Of a DNA stretch of 64,000 nucleotides, positions 35,115-42,646 are shown in pieces. Source of the DNA: Shouchella rhizosphaerae (lineage in GTDB: Bacteria; Bacillota; Bacilli; Bacillales; Bacillaceae_D); the NCBI RefSeq assembly GCF_900142675.1, contig NZ_FRBS01000006.1:62001-126000 (forward strand), read 5' to 3'. The notes under the pieces were generated by a model. That model saw nothing but the letters and a program-made list of their open reading frames with translations. It ran no database searches and had not been told where the DNA came from. Made by a program: the position numbers and the translations under genes. The first letter of the stretch is position 1; the number at the start of each line of letters is the position of its first letter.

Positions 35115-36278
35115 ATGTCCACGTTATCTAGGGTGGAAACAGCCCGAACGGATAAACAAAAAAAGCGGGTTCAACGCATGGAAAGAACGAAAGCAGGTGT
35201 TTTGTCCTCTGTAGCAATTGGAATGGCAGGTTGCTCCCAAAGTTCGGCTATGGCTTCTGCTGATTTACCGACAATTGGAACTGGTGTTGAACAAGTAGCC
35301 ATTGCGGCCCATGGGAGTTTTTTAGAAGCTCCTGCCATTAGGCAATCGCCAATAGCGTATAAAATGCTGCTGGCCTCACTAGTCGAGAAGCGAACCGACA
35401 ATACAGGTACATTTTTATATACACTTAAAGATGGTGACGTAGAAACGAATGTTTATGGATTTAAAACAACCAGTGAACCTACATATGAAGAAAGTGTCGA
35501 AACCGATAATGAAACAGGTAGTCTCGAAGCAACATCTGAACATAACAAGTTGGACAAAGCGGAACCAGCGCAGAAGCAAACACATTCAAAAGAAACAACA
35601 ACACTTGCTGGAGAGGATGATTCGAGTAGCCACGGCACAGAAACGACAAATGATACGATAAATGATGATTCTTATTCAAATAAATTGGAAGGCCTTGCAG
35701 TTAATACCAATAATGAGGCAGAAAAGGATGGTGGCGGCGTGGCAGAAACAGAATCAACATCACAAGATGAAACTGGTGAACAAGAGAATGAAAGCAATAA
35801 TTTAGACCAGCAAGAGAGCCCGGCCAATCAGGAAATCATCCAATGGAACAATCATGGCCAAGTAGTCGAAATTAACGGAAATCGCTTTGCCATTGAAACC
35901 GAGTATGGACCAAAATGGTTTGTCCTTAGTGAAGGGTTGGAGTCAAGTTTTGAATCCGTGCGTACTGGCATGGTTTTAAGCATCTACTTTACAGAACAAA
36001 ATGGCGAGAATGAAGTTTCAACCTTCTTTATTACATACACCCCTGATGAAGGGGAACGTGCCCAGTTTGTGGACGCAACCTTTTTAGGCTATGCAGGAGA
36101 AAACAAGCAAAGCATCCTTGTTTACATCCCCCACCAAGAAGTCATTTATGACTTGTCAAAACAATTGCAAAAACGTGATCTTGACAAGGAGTTTGAGCAC
36201 GGGGCAGCGATTACAATAGGCACCGTGATGCATGATGATGGGTCCGTGACGGTTGAATCAATTGAAACAACCTTATAA
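35115..36278 (+). CDS. hypothetical acidic protein with short hydrophobic N-terminal segment
   Basis: 387 residues; ATG at 35115 with GGGAGGAGTG, upstream in-frame starts lack sites. Basic head (RTDKQKKRVQRMERTKAG), a weak hydrophobic stretch LSSVAIGMAGCSQSSAMASA (residues about 35-54) that could be a poor lipobox (GMAGC), an ordered part, then a long Glu/Asp/Thr/Asn-rich low-complexity region (about 115-250) and a C-terminal globular domain (FAIETEYGPKWFVLSEG, GMVLSIYFTEQNG, VIYDLSKQLQKRD). Resembles a wall- or surface-attached adaptor, but export is uncertain. No family recognised. Confidence 0.55.
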   Translation: MSTLSRVETARTDKQKKRVQRMERTKAGVLSSVAIGMAGCSQSSAMASADLPTIGTGVEQVAIAAHGSFLEAPAIRQSPIAYKMLLASLVEKRTDNTGTFLYTLKDGDVETNVYGFKTTSEPTYEESVETDNETGSLEATSEHNKLDKAEPAQKQTHSKETTTLAGEDDSSSHGTETTNDTINDDSYSNKLEGLAVNTNNEAEKDGGGVAETESTSQDETGEQENESNNLDQQESPANQEIIQWNNHGQVVEINGNRFAIETEYGPKWFVLSEGLESSFESVRTGMVLSIYFTEQNGENEVSTFFITYTPDEGERAQFVDATFLGYAGENKQSILVYIPHQEVIYDLSKQLQKRDLDKEFEHGAAITIGTVMHDDGSVTVESIETTL

Positions 36279-36346
36279 ATGCCAATAAGTAGGCACCATT
36301 ATCCTAAATAGAAAACGCTTGCGGGAAACCCGTTATCTACAGGCTG

Positions 36347-36375
36347 AACCTTGCGCGCAACGTGCAAGGTTTTTC
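36347..36375 (+). terminator. terminator after the acidic hypothetical gene
   Basis: AACCTTGC / GCAAGGTT stem followed by TTTT. The rest of 36279-36567 has no ORF; TTAATCAAACGTTTAATGA near 36463 is a short near-palindrome of unknown role. Confidence 0.7.
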
Positions 36376-36567
36376 CGCATTCAAAAAAGGAGGAGCGCCC
36401 CTGTCAATGAAGAATATAGAGAGCAAAGGGCGTCAAGTATTGTAGGGAGCGCTGGCATGAGTTAATCAAACGTTTAATGAATAGCCAACAAGTCCGATGA
36501 TAACAGATTGAAAAGTGAATGAACTGACATTAAAATGAAACCAAATCACCGATGGGGAAGGAGAGGC

Positions 36568-37365
36568 ATGGATATGGATTTAAACGTCAAAGGCAAGTCG
36601 GTACTTGTGTTTGCTTCAAGCAAAGGAATTGGTCGGGCGATTGCTGGCGAATTTGCGGCAGAAGGAGCAAGCGTTGTTCTAGCTAGCCGAGATATTAACG
36701 CATTGGAGACAGCAGTTGGAGAAATACAGGCGCATACAGGCAATCCCCAGATTGCGTGTTGCCGCTGCGATATGACTAGAGCAGAAGATATTGAGGCAGC
36801 GCTGGCTTTTGCAAACGAAAAACACGGGGCTATCGATGTCTTAATTAACAATTCTGGAGGCCCGCCAGCTGGGGGAATTGACCAGTTTGAAGATGGCGAC
36901 TGGCAAAATGCTTACGAATTAAACTTACTAAGCTACGTGCGCGCCATCCGTGGCGTGCTGCCATACATGAGGGCGCAAGGCGGTGGCCATATATTGAATG
37001 TCACGTCTTCATCGATAAAGCAGTCACTTGACAATTTGCTGTTGTCAAATACGTTCCGCGCGGGGGTACTAGGCCTTGCCAAAAGCCTAGCGCAAGAGTT
37101 GGCAAAAGACAACATTCTTATTAATACGTTAGGTCCAGGGCGCATTGCCACGGACCGGGTTGAAAGCCTTGACCGTTTAGCCGCAAAAGAAAAGCAAATG
37201 TCATACGAAGACGTAAAACAGGCTTCAGAAAAAAGCATCCCTCTTGGGCGTTACGGCAAACCAGAGGAGTTTGCCAAGCATGCCGTTTTTCTCTGCTCTG
37301 GAGCTAATACGTATGTGACTGGACAAGCGTTTCTCGTCGACGGCGGATTAGTGAAAGCTTTGTAA
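36568..37365 (+). CDS. atypical SDR (beta-ketoacyl-ACP-reductase-like) lacking the Tyr-Lys pair
   Basis: 265 residues; ATG at 36568 with GGGAAGGAGAGG. Rossmann fold with a changed cofactor loop FASSKGIGRA, NNSGGPPAG, then VTSSSIKQ. The usual YxxxK is replaced by SNTFR (residues about 160-164), so catalytic Tyr and Lys are Ser and Arg. C-terminal GPGRIATDR and FLVDGGLVKAL are normal for SDRs. This matches the BKR-like SDR subgroup without a full tetrad, whose reaction is poorly known. Divergence from standard 3-oxoacyl reductase activity is expected. Stands 79 bp before the AraC-type gene. Confidence 0.8.
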   Translation: MDMDLNVKGKSVLVFASSKGIGRAIAGEFAAEGASVVLASRDINALETAVGEIQAHTGNPQIACCRCDMTRAEDIEAALAFANEKHGAIDVLINNSGGPPAGGIDQFEDGDWQNAYELNLLSYVRAIRGVLPYMRAQGGGHILNVTSSSIKQSLDNLLLSNTFRAGVLGLAKSLAQELAKDNILINTLGPGRIATDRVESLDRLAAKEKQMSYEDVKQASEKSIPLGRYGKPEEFAKHAVFLCSGANTYVTGQAFLVDGGLVKAL

Positions 37366-37444
37366 TCTTTGGTTTGGCTGAAAGGCACTGTATCATGAAG
37401 GCAAGAAGCAGACTACATGTACGTTGGAAGAGAGGGATCCGTGT

Positions 37445-38267
37445 ATGCGCTTGTTTCGTCCTGTTCAGGCGCCATGGTTGCAGCAAGAAAGCGATGATAG
37501 CTACCAGTATACTGAGTATGCGCCAAGCTTTGATTTATCCGCCTATGTGGCCTGTTATTGGACGAGCTCGTTCCAAGGAGGGAAAGCGCGACACCAATCG
37601 TATTCTTCCAGATGGATGCGTCGATTTAATTGTTTCGATCACTGACAATAACGCACAGGCATTTGTGGCCGGTTTTATGAATCGATTTGACGTTTTGCCG
37701 TTGACAGAGCCAACCTTTTCTTTCGGAATCCGCTTCTATTCGGATTCGGTCCATACATTATTGCGCCACCACCCTGCTGATTTTGGAGACGGAGGCATTG
37801 AACTAGAGCTAGTATGGGGGAATCCAGCCTTTGAAATCGCCGAGACGATCGCACAAGCCCGCGATATGAAGGAGAGAATTGCGGTCGTTGAGGCGGTCTT
37901 ACGAAAAAAACTAGATAAGGCATATCGACCGGAACGCTTGTTTGAGCGCTGCATGGGTCATATTTTTGCAAACAAAGGTATGCTCTCTGTCCGTAAGCTT
38001 GCAGAAATGGAACATTACAGTGAGCGGACTGTGCGCCGTACGTTTGCCCATGAGCTTGGCGTTTCCCCGAAAGAAGTATTGGAAGTCGTCCAATTCCAAA
38101 GTTTGTTAGTAGGCTTGCAGCAAAACGTCCATGCACGTCTTGCTGATTTGGCTCTATTATACGGCTATGCCGACCATGCCCATTTGTCGAATCAATTTAA
38201 GCGTTTTTACGGATTGGCCCCACAGACAGTAATGGCACAAATCGCGTGCCAAGCAACAAATCGTTAA
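37445..38267 (+). pseudogene. AraC-family regulator with a frameshift
   Basis: The expected N-terminus MRLFRPVQAPWLQQE, then EYAPSFDLSAYVACYWTSSF, is read from ATG 37445 in one frame, but the conserved continuation RILPDGCVDLIVS is in the +1 frame. A single indel near 37577-37595 (GGAGGGAAAGCG) separates them. The C-terminal AraC HTH is intact (MEHYSERTVRRTFAHEL, LALLYGYADHAHLSNQFKRF). The long open frame from 37374 that covers the C-terminus has a nonsense-like N-terminus and should not be taken as the protein. Either a true mutation or a sequencing error. Confidence 0.7.
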
Positions 38268-38347
38268 AAGTTGTCCGGTTTTTTCAAGCTCCGATTGGGA
38301 TAATAGGCAATAATGGCCTTATAGCCTATTGAAAGGAGTCATTTGTT

Positions 38348-38725
38348 ATGACGATAAAATTAGATATGGTCGGAATTGTGGTTGCCAATATGAGAGAAGC
38401 GCTTGATTTTTACCGATTGCTTGGCTTTCAAATAGCGGAAACGCACAATGACGACATGCACGTTGAAATTGACCAGGAAGGGGTTCGCCTGGCGTTTGAT
38501 AAGCTGGAAATGGCAAAGGGAATTTACGGCAGCTGGGAAGAGCCAACGGGGCACCGGGTTGAGCTGGCCTTTCGTTGTGAAAGCAGGGAAGCGCTGGACC
38601 AGCTTTATGCGAAGATTGTCCACAAAGGCTATGTTGGCTATAAAGAGCCATGGGATGCCTTTTGGGGGCAACGTTATGCGATTGTCCAAGACCCAGACGG
38701 GAATTTAATTAGTTTGTTTGTATAA
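38348..38725 (+). CDS. VOC/glyoxalase-superfamily protein
   Basis: 125 residues, GAAAGGAGTC before ATG. Two paired beta-alpha-beta-beta-beta units: KLDMVGIVVANMREALDFYR and HRVELAFRCESREALDQLY, ending DPDGNLISLFV. Small soluble proteins of this fold bind a metal and act in glyoxalase, dioxygenase or drug-binding reactions; the ligand set here (DPDGN with no clear paired His/Glu) leaves the function open. Ends at a bidirectional terminator. Confidence 0.75.
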   Translation: MTIKLDMVGIVVANMREALDFYRLLGFQIAETHNDDMHVEIDQEGVRLAFDKLEMAKGIYGSWEEPTGHRVELAFRCESREALDQLYAKIVHKGYVGYKEPWDAFWGQRYAIVQDPDGNLISLFV

Positions 38726-38728
38726 AAG

Positions 38729-38769
38729 ACAACAGCGATTTAAACCTGTTTTGTTTAAATCGCTGTTGT
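38729..38769. terminator. bidirectional terminator between convergent genes
   Basis: ACAACAGCGATTTAAAC / GTTTAAATCGCTGTTGT, a 17-bp perfect stem with a 7-base loop. Lies between the VOC gene (+) and the ureohydrolase gene (-); right arm ends in GTTGTTGCTT. Confidence 0.75.
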
Positions 38770-38772
38770 TGC

Positions 38773-39675
38773 TTATGTTTGAGCGTTTTCCCCACATTCC
38801 ATCCTAGCGACAAAACAATCAAACATAATGCGCGCCGCCATAGCAGTAGTGATGTCTTGATGGTCATACAGTGGATTGACTTCTGCAATATCAAACGCAT
38901 CAACGATGGGGTACAACGCATCTAGAATCGCGAAACTTTGAACTGGCGTCAGCCCGCCTGGTTCGTTGGCGCCGACTCCTGGTGCGTATGCCGGATCGAG
39001 AACATCCATATCATATGTTAAATAAACAAGATCGACGTTTTCCATTACGGATTTAATCTGTTCGGCAATGGCCAACGGATCTGACTGGTGAACTTCCTGC
39101 GCGGTAATTTGGTGAATGCCGATATCTTTTAAATAGTTGGCGTACCAAGGGTAATTATAACTGCGTACCCCTACTTGGACAATGTCTTTAGCAGAAACAT
39201 GTTCAAGCTCAATCGCTCTGCGCATTTGGCTGCTCTGTGAAAACCTCCCTTGGACAGGGGATTCGTCAACGAGGTCAAGATGGGCATCAAACTGGATAAT
39301 GCCTATCCGTTTTCCAGGGTTCTGGTCGTGCAGCGCCTTAATGAGCGGATAGGAAATCGAGTGGTCGCCGCCAAGCACAAAGGGAAAGGCATGATCAGCA
39401 AGCACTGCTTTCAGTTTTGCCTCTGCCTGTGCAAACGTTTGGTCTGTGCTGTAGGCAGCAATTTCAATATTGCCATAATCGGTTAACGCGTTTTTCGGCA
39501 ATGTGAACGTTTTTCGCTTTTCTACATTGTACACTTGGTTGTTTTCGATGCGATTGGCAAACCAGGCAAAGGCTTCTCGTATTTTTTCTGGAGCAAACCG
39601 AGACCCAGGCCGTCCAAGGGAGGCCCCTCCATCCCAAGGGAAACCGACAATGCCAAAAGTAGAATATGGTTTCAT
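38773..39675 (-). CDS. ureohydrolase (agmatinase / formimidoylglutamase family)
   Basis: 300 residues. Binuclear Mn-type motifs GGDHSISY (near 118), FDAHLDL, and the DMDVLDPAYAPGVG loop with the last two Asp ligands, then EVNPLYD. Hydrolyses a guanidino or formimino substrate (agmatine, guanidinobutyrate, formiminoglutamate or another) releasing urea or formamide; residues outside the metal core are not enough to choose. It overlaps the upstream APC permease gene by 4 bp, so the permease probably brings in its substrate. Confidence 0.85.
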   Translation of the reverse strand: MKPYSTFGIVGFPWDGGASLGRPGSRFAPEKIREAFAWFANRIENNQVYNVEKRKTFTLPKNALTDYGNIEIAAYSTDQTFAQAEAKLKAVLADHAFPFVLGGDHSISYPLIKALHDQNPGKRIGIIQFDAHLDLVDESPVQGRFSQSSQMRRAIELEHVSAKDIVQVGVRSYNYPWYANYLKDIGIHQITAQEVHQSDPLAIAEQIKSVMENVDLVYLTYDMDVLDPAYAPGVGANEPGGLTPVQSFAILDALYPIVDAFDIAEVNPLYDHQDITTAMAARIMFDCFVARMECGENAQT

Positions 39676-41087
39676 GCTTGATGCACTCCTTTATCTTCTA
39701 GATGTGTAACTTCTACCTTGTTTGGAACACTTCGGCGTGTGTAGCAAACATAAAGGACAGCTCCAGCTGCGAGCCAGATGAAAAAGAGGATATACTCCGT
39801 CATGCCCATCGAAATCGGCGTACCAGGAATCAGCATTGCGGCTAGCAAGACCGCCGAAAAAAACGTAGCAGCATAAGCCATGTAGATGCCGCCTGGCATT
39901 TTATATGGTTTTTGTAAATGTGGCTGTTTGAGGCGAATGGTGACGGCCGCAAATGCCATACAAAACCATGCAATGAGAAAAGCAATTCCTCCCATAATAA
40001 CGAGTGGGAGTAGGGCGCCACTGCCAAATAAGGTTCCGACAATAGAAAAGGCCGCCATTGCCCACACCGTTTTGTGAGGCGTTTTATAACGAGTATGCTT
40101 TGCTGCAAATCCTTTAGGGATAAAACCGCGAGCCGCAAATGATTGAATCAGACGGCTTCCGGCCAGTAAAAAGCCATTGAAAGTCGTAATGACGCCAAGC
40201 AGCACGCCAAATACGACAATAAGCGGCAACAACATTGAACCTGAACGGGCTTCTAATGCATGGATAAGAGGGAGCGCCCCCATTTCCCCCATTTCAGAGG
40301 CAGGCATTAAAAAGGCAGAAGCAAGAACAATAACCATATACAGCCCACCGCCTAAAAGGATTGTCCCGACGGTGACTTTGCCTAAGTTTTTGTAGTTAAT
40401 GCTTGCTTCAGCCTCGTCAACCGTTTTTGAAACAGTATCAAAGCCATTCATAAAAAATAGAATCGAGGAGACCGCCAAAATAATGCCGTTAAATGCATGC
40501 CCATTTTCTGTCTGCAACAAAGGTGCTGCATTCTGAGGATCGCCTAGGAAAAAGCCGCCACCTAAAAAAGCAAGGAATGTGACAAGCATCATCGCTGTAG
40601 CAATCGTTTGAAAGCGTGCTGACAATGTCGCGCCACGGTAGTTCAACCAGGATAGACCGAAGATCATCGCTAAACTGAGCAGAATGTGGGGCAAATAGAC
40701 GACTTGTCCCATTAGCGTGTAAAGGGGATACGAGTTTAATAGCGGAAAAACGTAAGCGAACAAGAGTGGCACGGAAATCGCAACCCATGGCAAGATAATA
40801 AGGTAGCCTAAAATCAGAAACCAGCCACAAATAAATGCTGGCCATTTGCCAAGTGCATAATGGGTATAGGCAAATTCGCCACCGCTTAATTTTAGGCTGG
40901 ACGTGAGCTCTCCATAAACAAAGCCAATTGGAATGACAAGCAGTATTGTCACTGCTAAGGCAATGATTGCGCCTAGGCTTCCTGCCGAGGCCATCCATTG
41001 GGGCACAGAGATCACCCAACCGATGCCGATCATGCTGCCGAATGCCAGTCCAAAGAAGTCAGTAGTAGTCATTCCTTTTTTCTTCAT
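39672..41087 (-). CDS. APC-family amino-acid/amine permease
   Basis: 471 residues, about 12-13 membrane segments. APC start LAFGSMIGIGWVISVPQW with the unwound GSMIGIGW of helix 1, ending in a hydrophilic tail. Operon partner of the ureohydrolase, so a guanidino compound or a related amino acid is the expected cargo. Promoter at 41145-41173. The remaining 41174-41429 gap has no gene. Confidence 0.85.
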   Translation of the reverse strand: MKKKGMTTTDFFGLAFGSMIGIGWVISVPQWMASAGSLGAIIALAVTILLVIPIGFVYGELTSSLKLSGGEFAYTHYALGKWPAFICGWFLILGYLIILPWVAISVPLLFAYVFPLLNSYPLYTLMGQVVYLPHILLSLAMIFGLSWLNYRGATLSARFQTIATAMMLVTFLAFLGGGFFLGDPQNAAPLLQTENGHAFNGIILAVSSILFFMNGFDTVSKTVDEAEASINYKNLGKVTVGTILLGGGLYMVIVLASAFLMPASEMGEMGALPLIHALEARSGSMLLPLIVVFGVLLGVITTFNGFLLAGSRLIQSFAARGFIPKGFAAKHTRYKTPHKTVWAMAAFSIVGTLFGSGALLPLVIMGGIAFLIAWFCMAFAAVTIRLKQPHLQKPYKMPGGIYMAYAATFFSAVLLAAMLIPGTPISMGMTEYILFFIWLAAGAVLYVCYTRRSVPNKVEVTHLEDKGVHQA

Positions 41088-41144
41088 CGTCTGTTGTGCT
41101 CCTGTTGCATAAGATTTTTGTATAAAAATGCATTAATTCTTATT

Positions 41145-41173
41145 ATATTAAACGTTGTCCTTGTATTTATCAA
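41145..41173 (-). promoter_or_regulatory. promoter of the permease-ureohydrolase unit
   Basis: Minus strand TTGATA (41173-41168), 17-bp spacer, TAATAT (41150-41145), about 50 bp before the permease start. Confidence 0.6.
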
Positions 41174-41429
41174 TAGTTTAATTGCCGAAAACGAATATAT
41201 ATTCATGGTGGCGTTTGAGTTCATATCCAATAAAAGAAGGATTTTCCTTTTTCTTTGTTGAATTTGATTTAAAAAGGGCCAAGTCATATATATACGAGGA
41301 CAGCAAAGCGGTAGTGGCATGATTGAACAAATGCTGCTAGGCGTGGCGAGGAACAAAGCAGATACAAGACCAGTAGATAGTAGTCCATAACTTCAGAGAC
41401 TAGACAAGCAAGACGAAAAAGGAGGACCA

Positions 41430-42401
41430 ATGGTGGGGTTGCTTGAAAAAATGTTGCCGCTTACAGAAGAAGAAAAAGACATTCTTGAATATCGGCGTGT
41501 AATGAAAGCACGTTATACATCAAAGCAACAATTTATTATTGAAGCCAATAAGTTTCTTGCCCCAGGGACAGAAATCATGATCCGCAAGCATACGCGCTTT
41601 ATTGATTTTCCTCCACACAGGCATGACTACATTGAAATGAATTATGTCTATAACGGCAGTTTAAAGCAAACGATTGGCGATCGTGCAGTCGAATTGCAAA
41701 AAGGGGAGCTGGTTGTATTAAACCAGCATATTGAACACGAGATCGAGGCATGCGGTACAGAAGATATCATTATTAATTTTATTATTCAGCCGTCTTTTTT
41801 TAATTACATTTTCTCCTTTTTAAATGTGGAAGGGCCGTTTTATTCATTCCTCATCGACAGCATTCATGGTAGCGAACCGCTAGGACAGTTCCTCTATTTT
41901 AAATGTGCAAAAGAAGCGTCTGTGCAACAACTGCTGAGGAAAATGGTTGAGGAAATGATGGAGCCAGACGCTTATTCGCAAGCGTCCATTAAGTTGTATG
42001 TCGGCATGCTCATGATTGAGTTGGCAAAGAAAGCGAATACATTAGATGGAAAGCAAAAGCTGTCTTTGCACAACCAATGGATTCGGCAAACGTTTGCTTA
42101 TATCGATGAGCAGTACAAACACGCTTCTCTATATGAGCTTGCTGAACGGCTGAACCAGCCCCATTACTTGCTTAGCAAAGTCATCAAGAAGCAGACGGGA
42201 AAAACATTTAAAGCGCTGTTACAAGAAAGGAGACTGGACATAGCAAAGGAGTTGCTCGTTCAGTCGGACTTACCTGTATCCGTTATTGCGCAAGAAATTG
42301 GCTATGACAACTTCAGCTATTTCTATCAAATTTTTAAGAAGCATTTTCATACGACTCCTCTCGTTTATCGAAAAAAACACGCGTCATCGCCTCCTCAATG
42401 A
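41430..42401 (+). CDS. AraC-family regulator, probable rhamnose regulator
   Basis: 323 residues, AAAGGAGGACC before ATG. N-terminal cupin sensor (FPPHRHDYIEMNYVYNG, LQKGELVVLNQHIEHE) and C-terminal double HTH (LYELAERLNQPHYLLSKVI, IAQEIGYDNFSYFYQIFKKH). Stands 245 bp before the rhamnose genes on the same strand, so it is the likely RhaR/RhaS-type activator; Bacillus subtilis uses a DeoR-type repressor instead. That role is inferred from position. Confidence 0.8.
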   Translation: MVGLLEKMLPLTEEEKDILEYRRVMKARYTSKQQFIIEANKFLAPGTEIMIRKHTRFIDFPPHRHDYIEMNYVYNGSLKQTIGDRAVELQKGELVVLNQHIEHEIEACGTEDIIINFIIQPSFFNYIFSFLNVEGPFYSFLIDSIHGSEPLGQFLYFKCAKEASVQQLLRKMVEEMMEPDAYSQASIKLYVGMLMIELAKKANTLDGKQKLSLHNQWIRQTFAYIDEQYKHASLYELAERLNQPHYLLSKVIKKQTGKTFKALLQERRLDIAKELLVQSDLPVSVIAQEIGYDNFSYFYQIFKKHFHTTPLVYRKKHASSPPQ

Positions 42402-42646
42402 TGCGTTTGGCCGAAGACAAGCGCTTGACCCGTCGCCGTTTGTCTCGGTCACCTACTCATGAACCCTCTGTGCTATTCCTATCTTCCTTTTTCAGACCTC
42501 CCTATCTAACATGCGTTTTCAACCAGTCTAATTGATTCAATATTTGCAAATAACGACAGTATTTTGGTGAATGACGCTATAGTGGCTTCCGTGACAAACA
42601 CGTAAGATACAAGTAATCGTTCTATAGCGAGAAAGGGGGAGGAACA

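Noticed and set aside
37374-37600. N-terminal part of the long AraC frame as real protein
   Set aside because: Its residues look unlike any AraC sensor, while another frame from 37445 matches the family.
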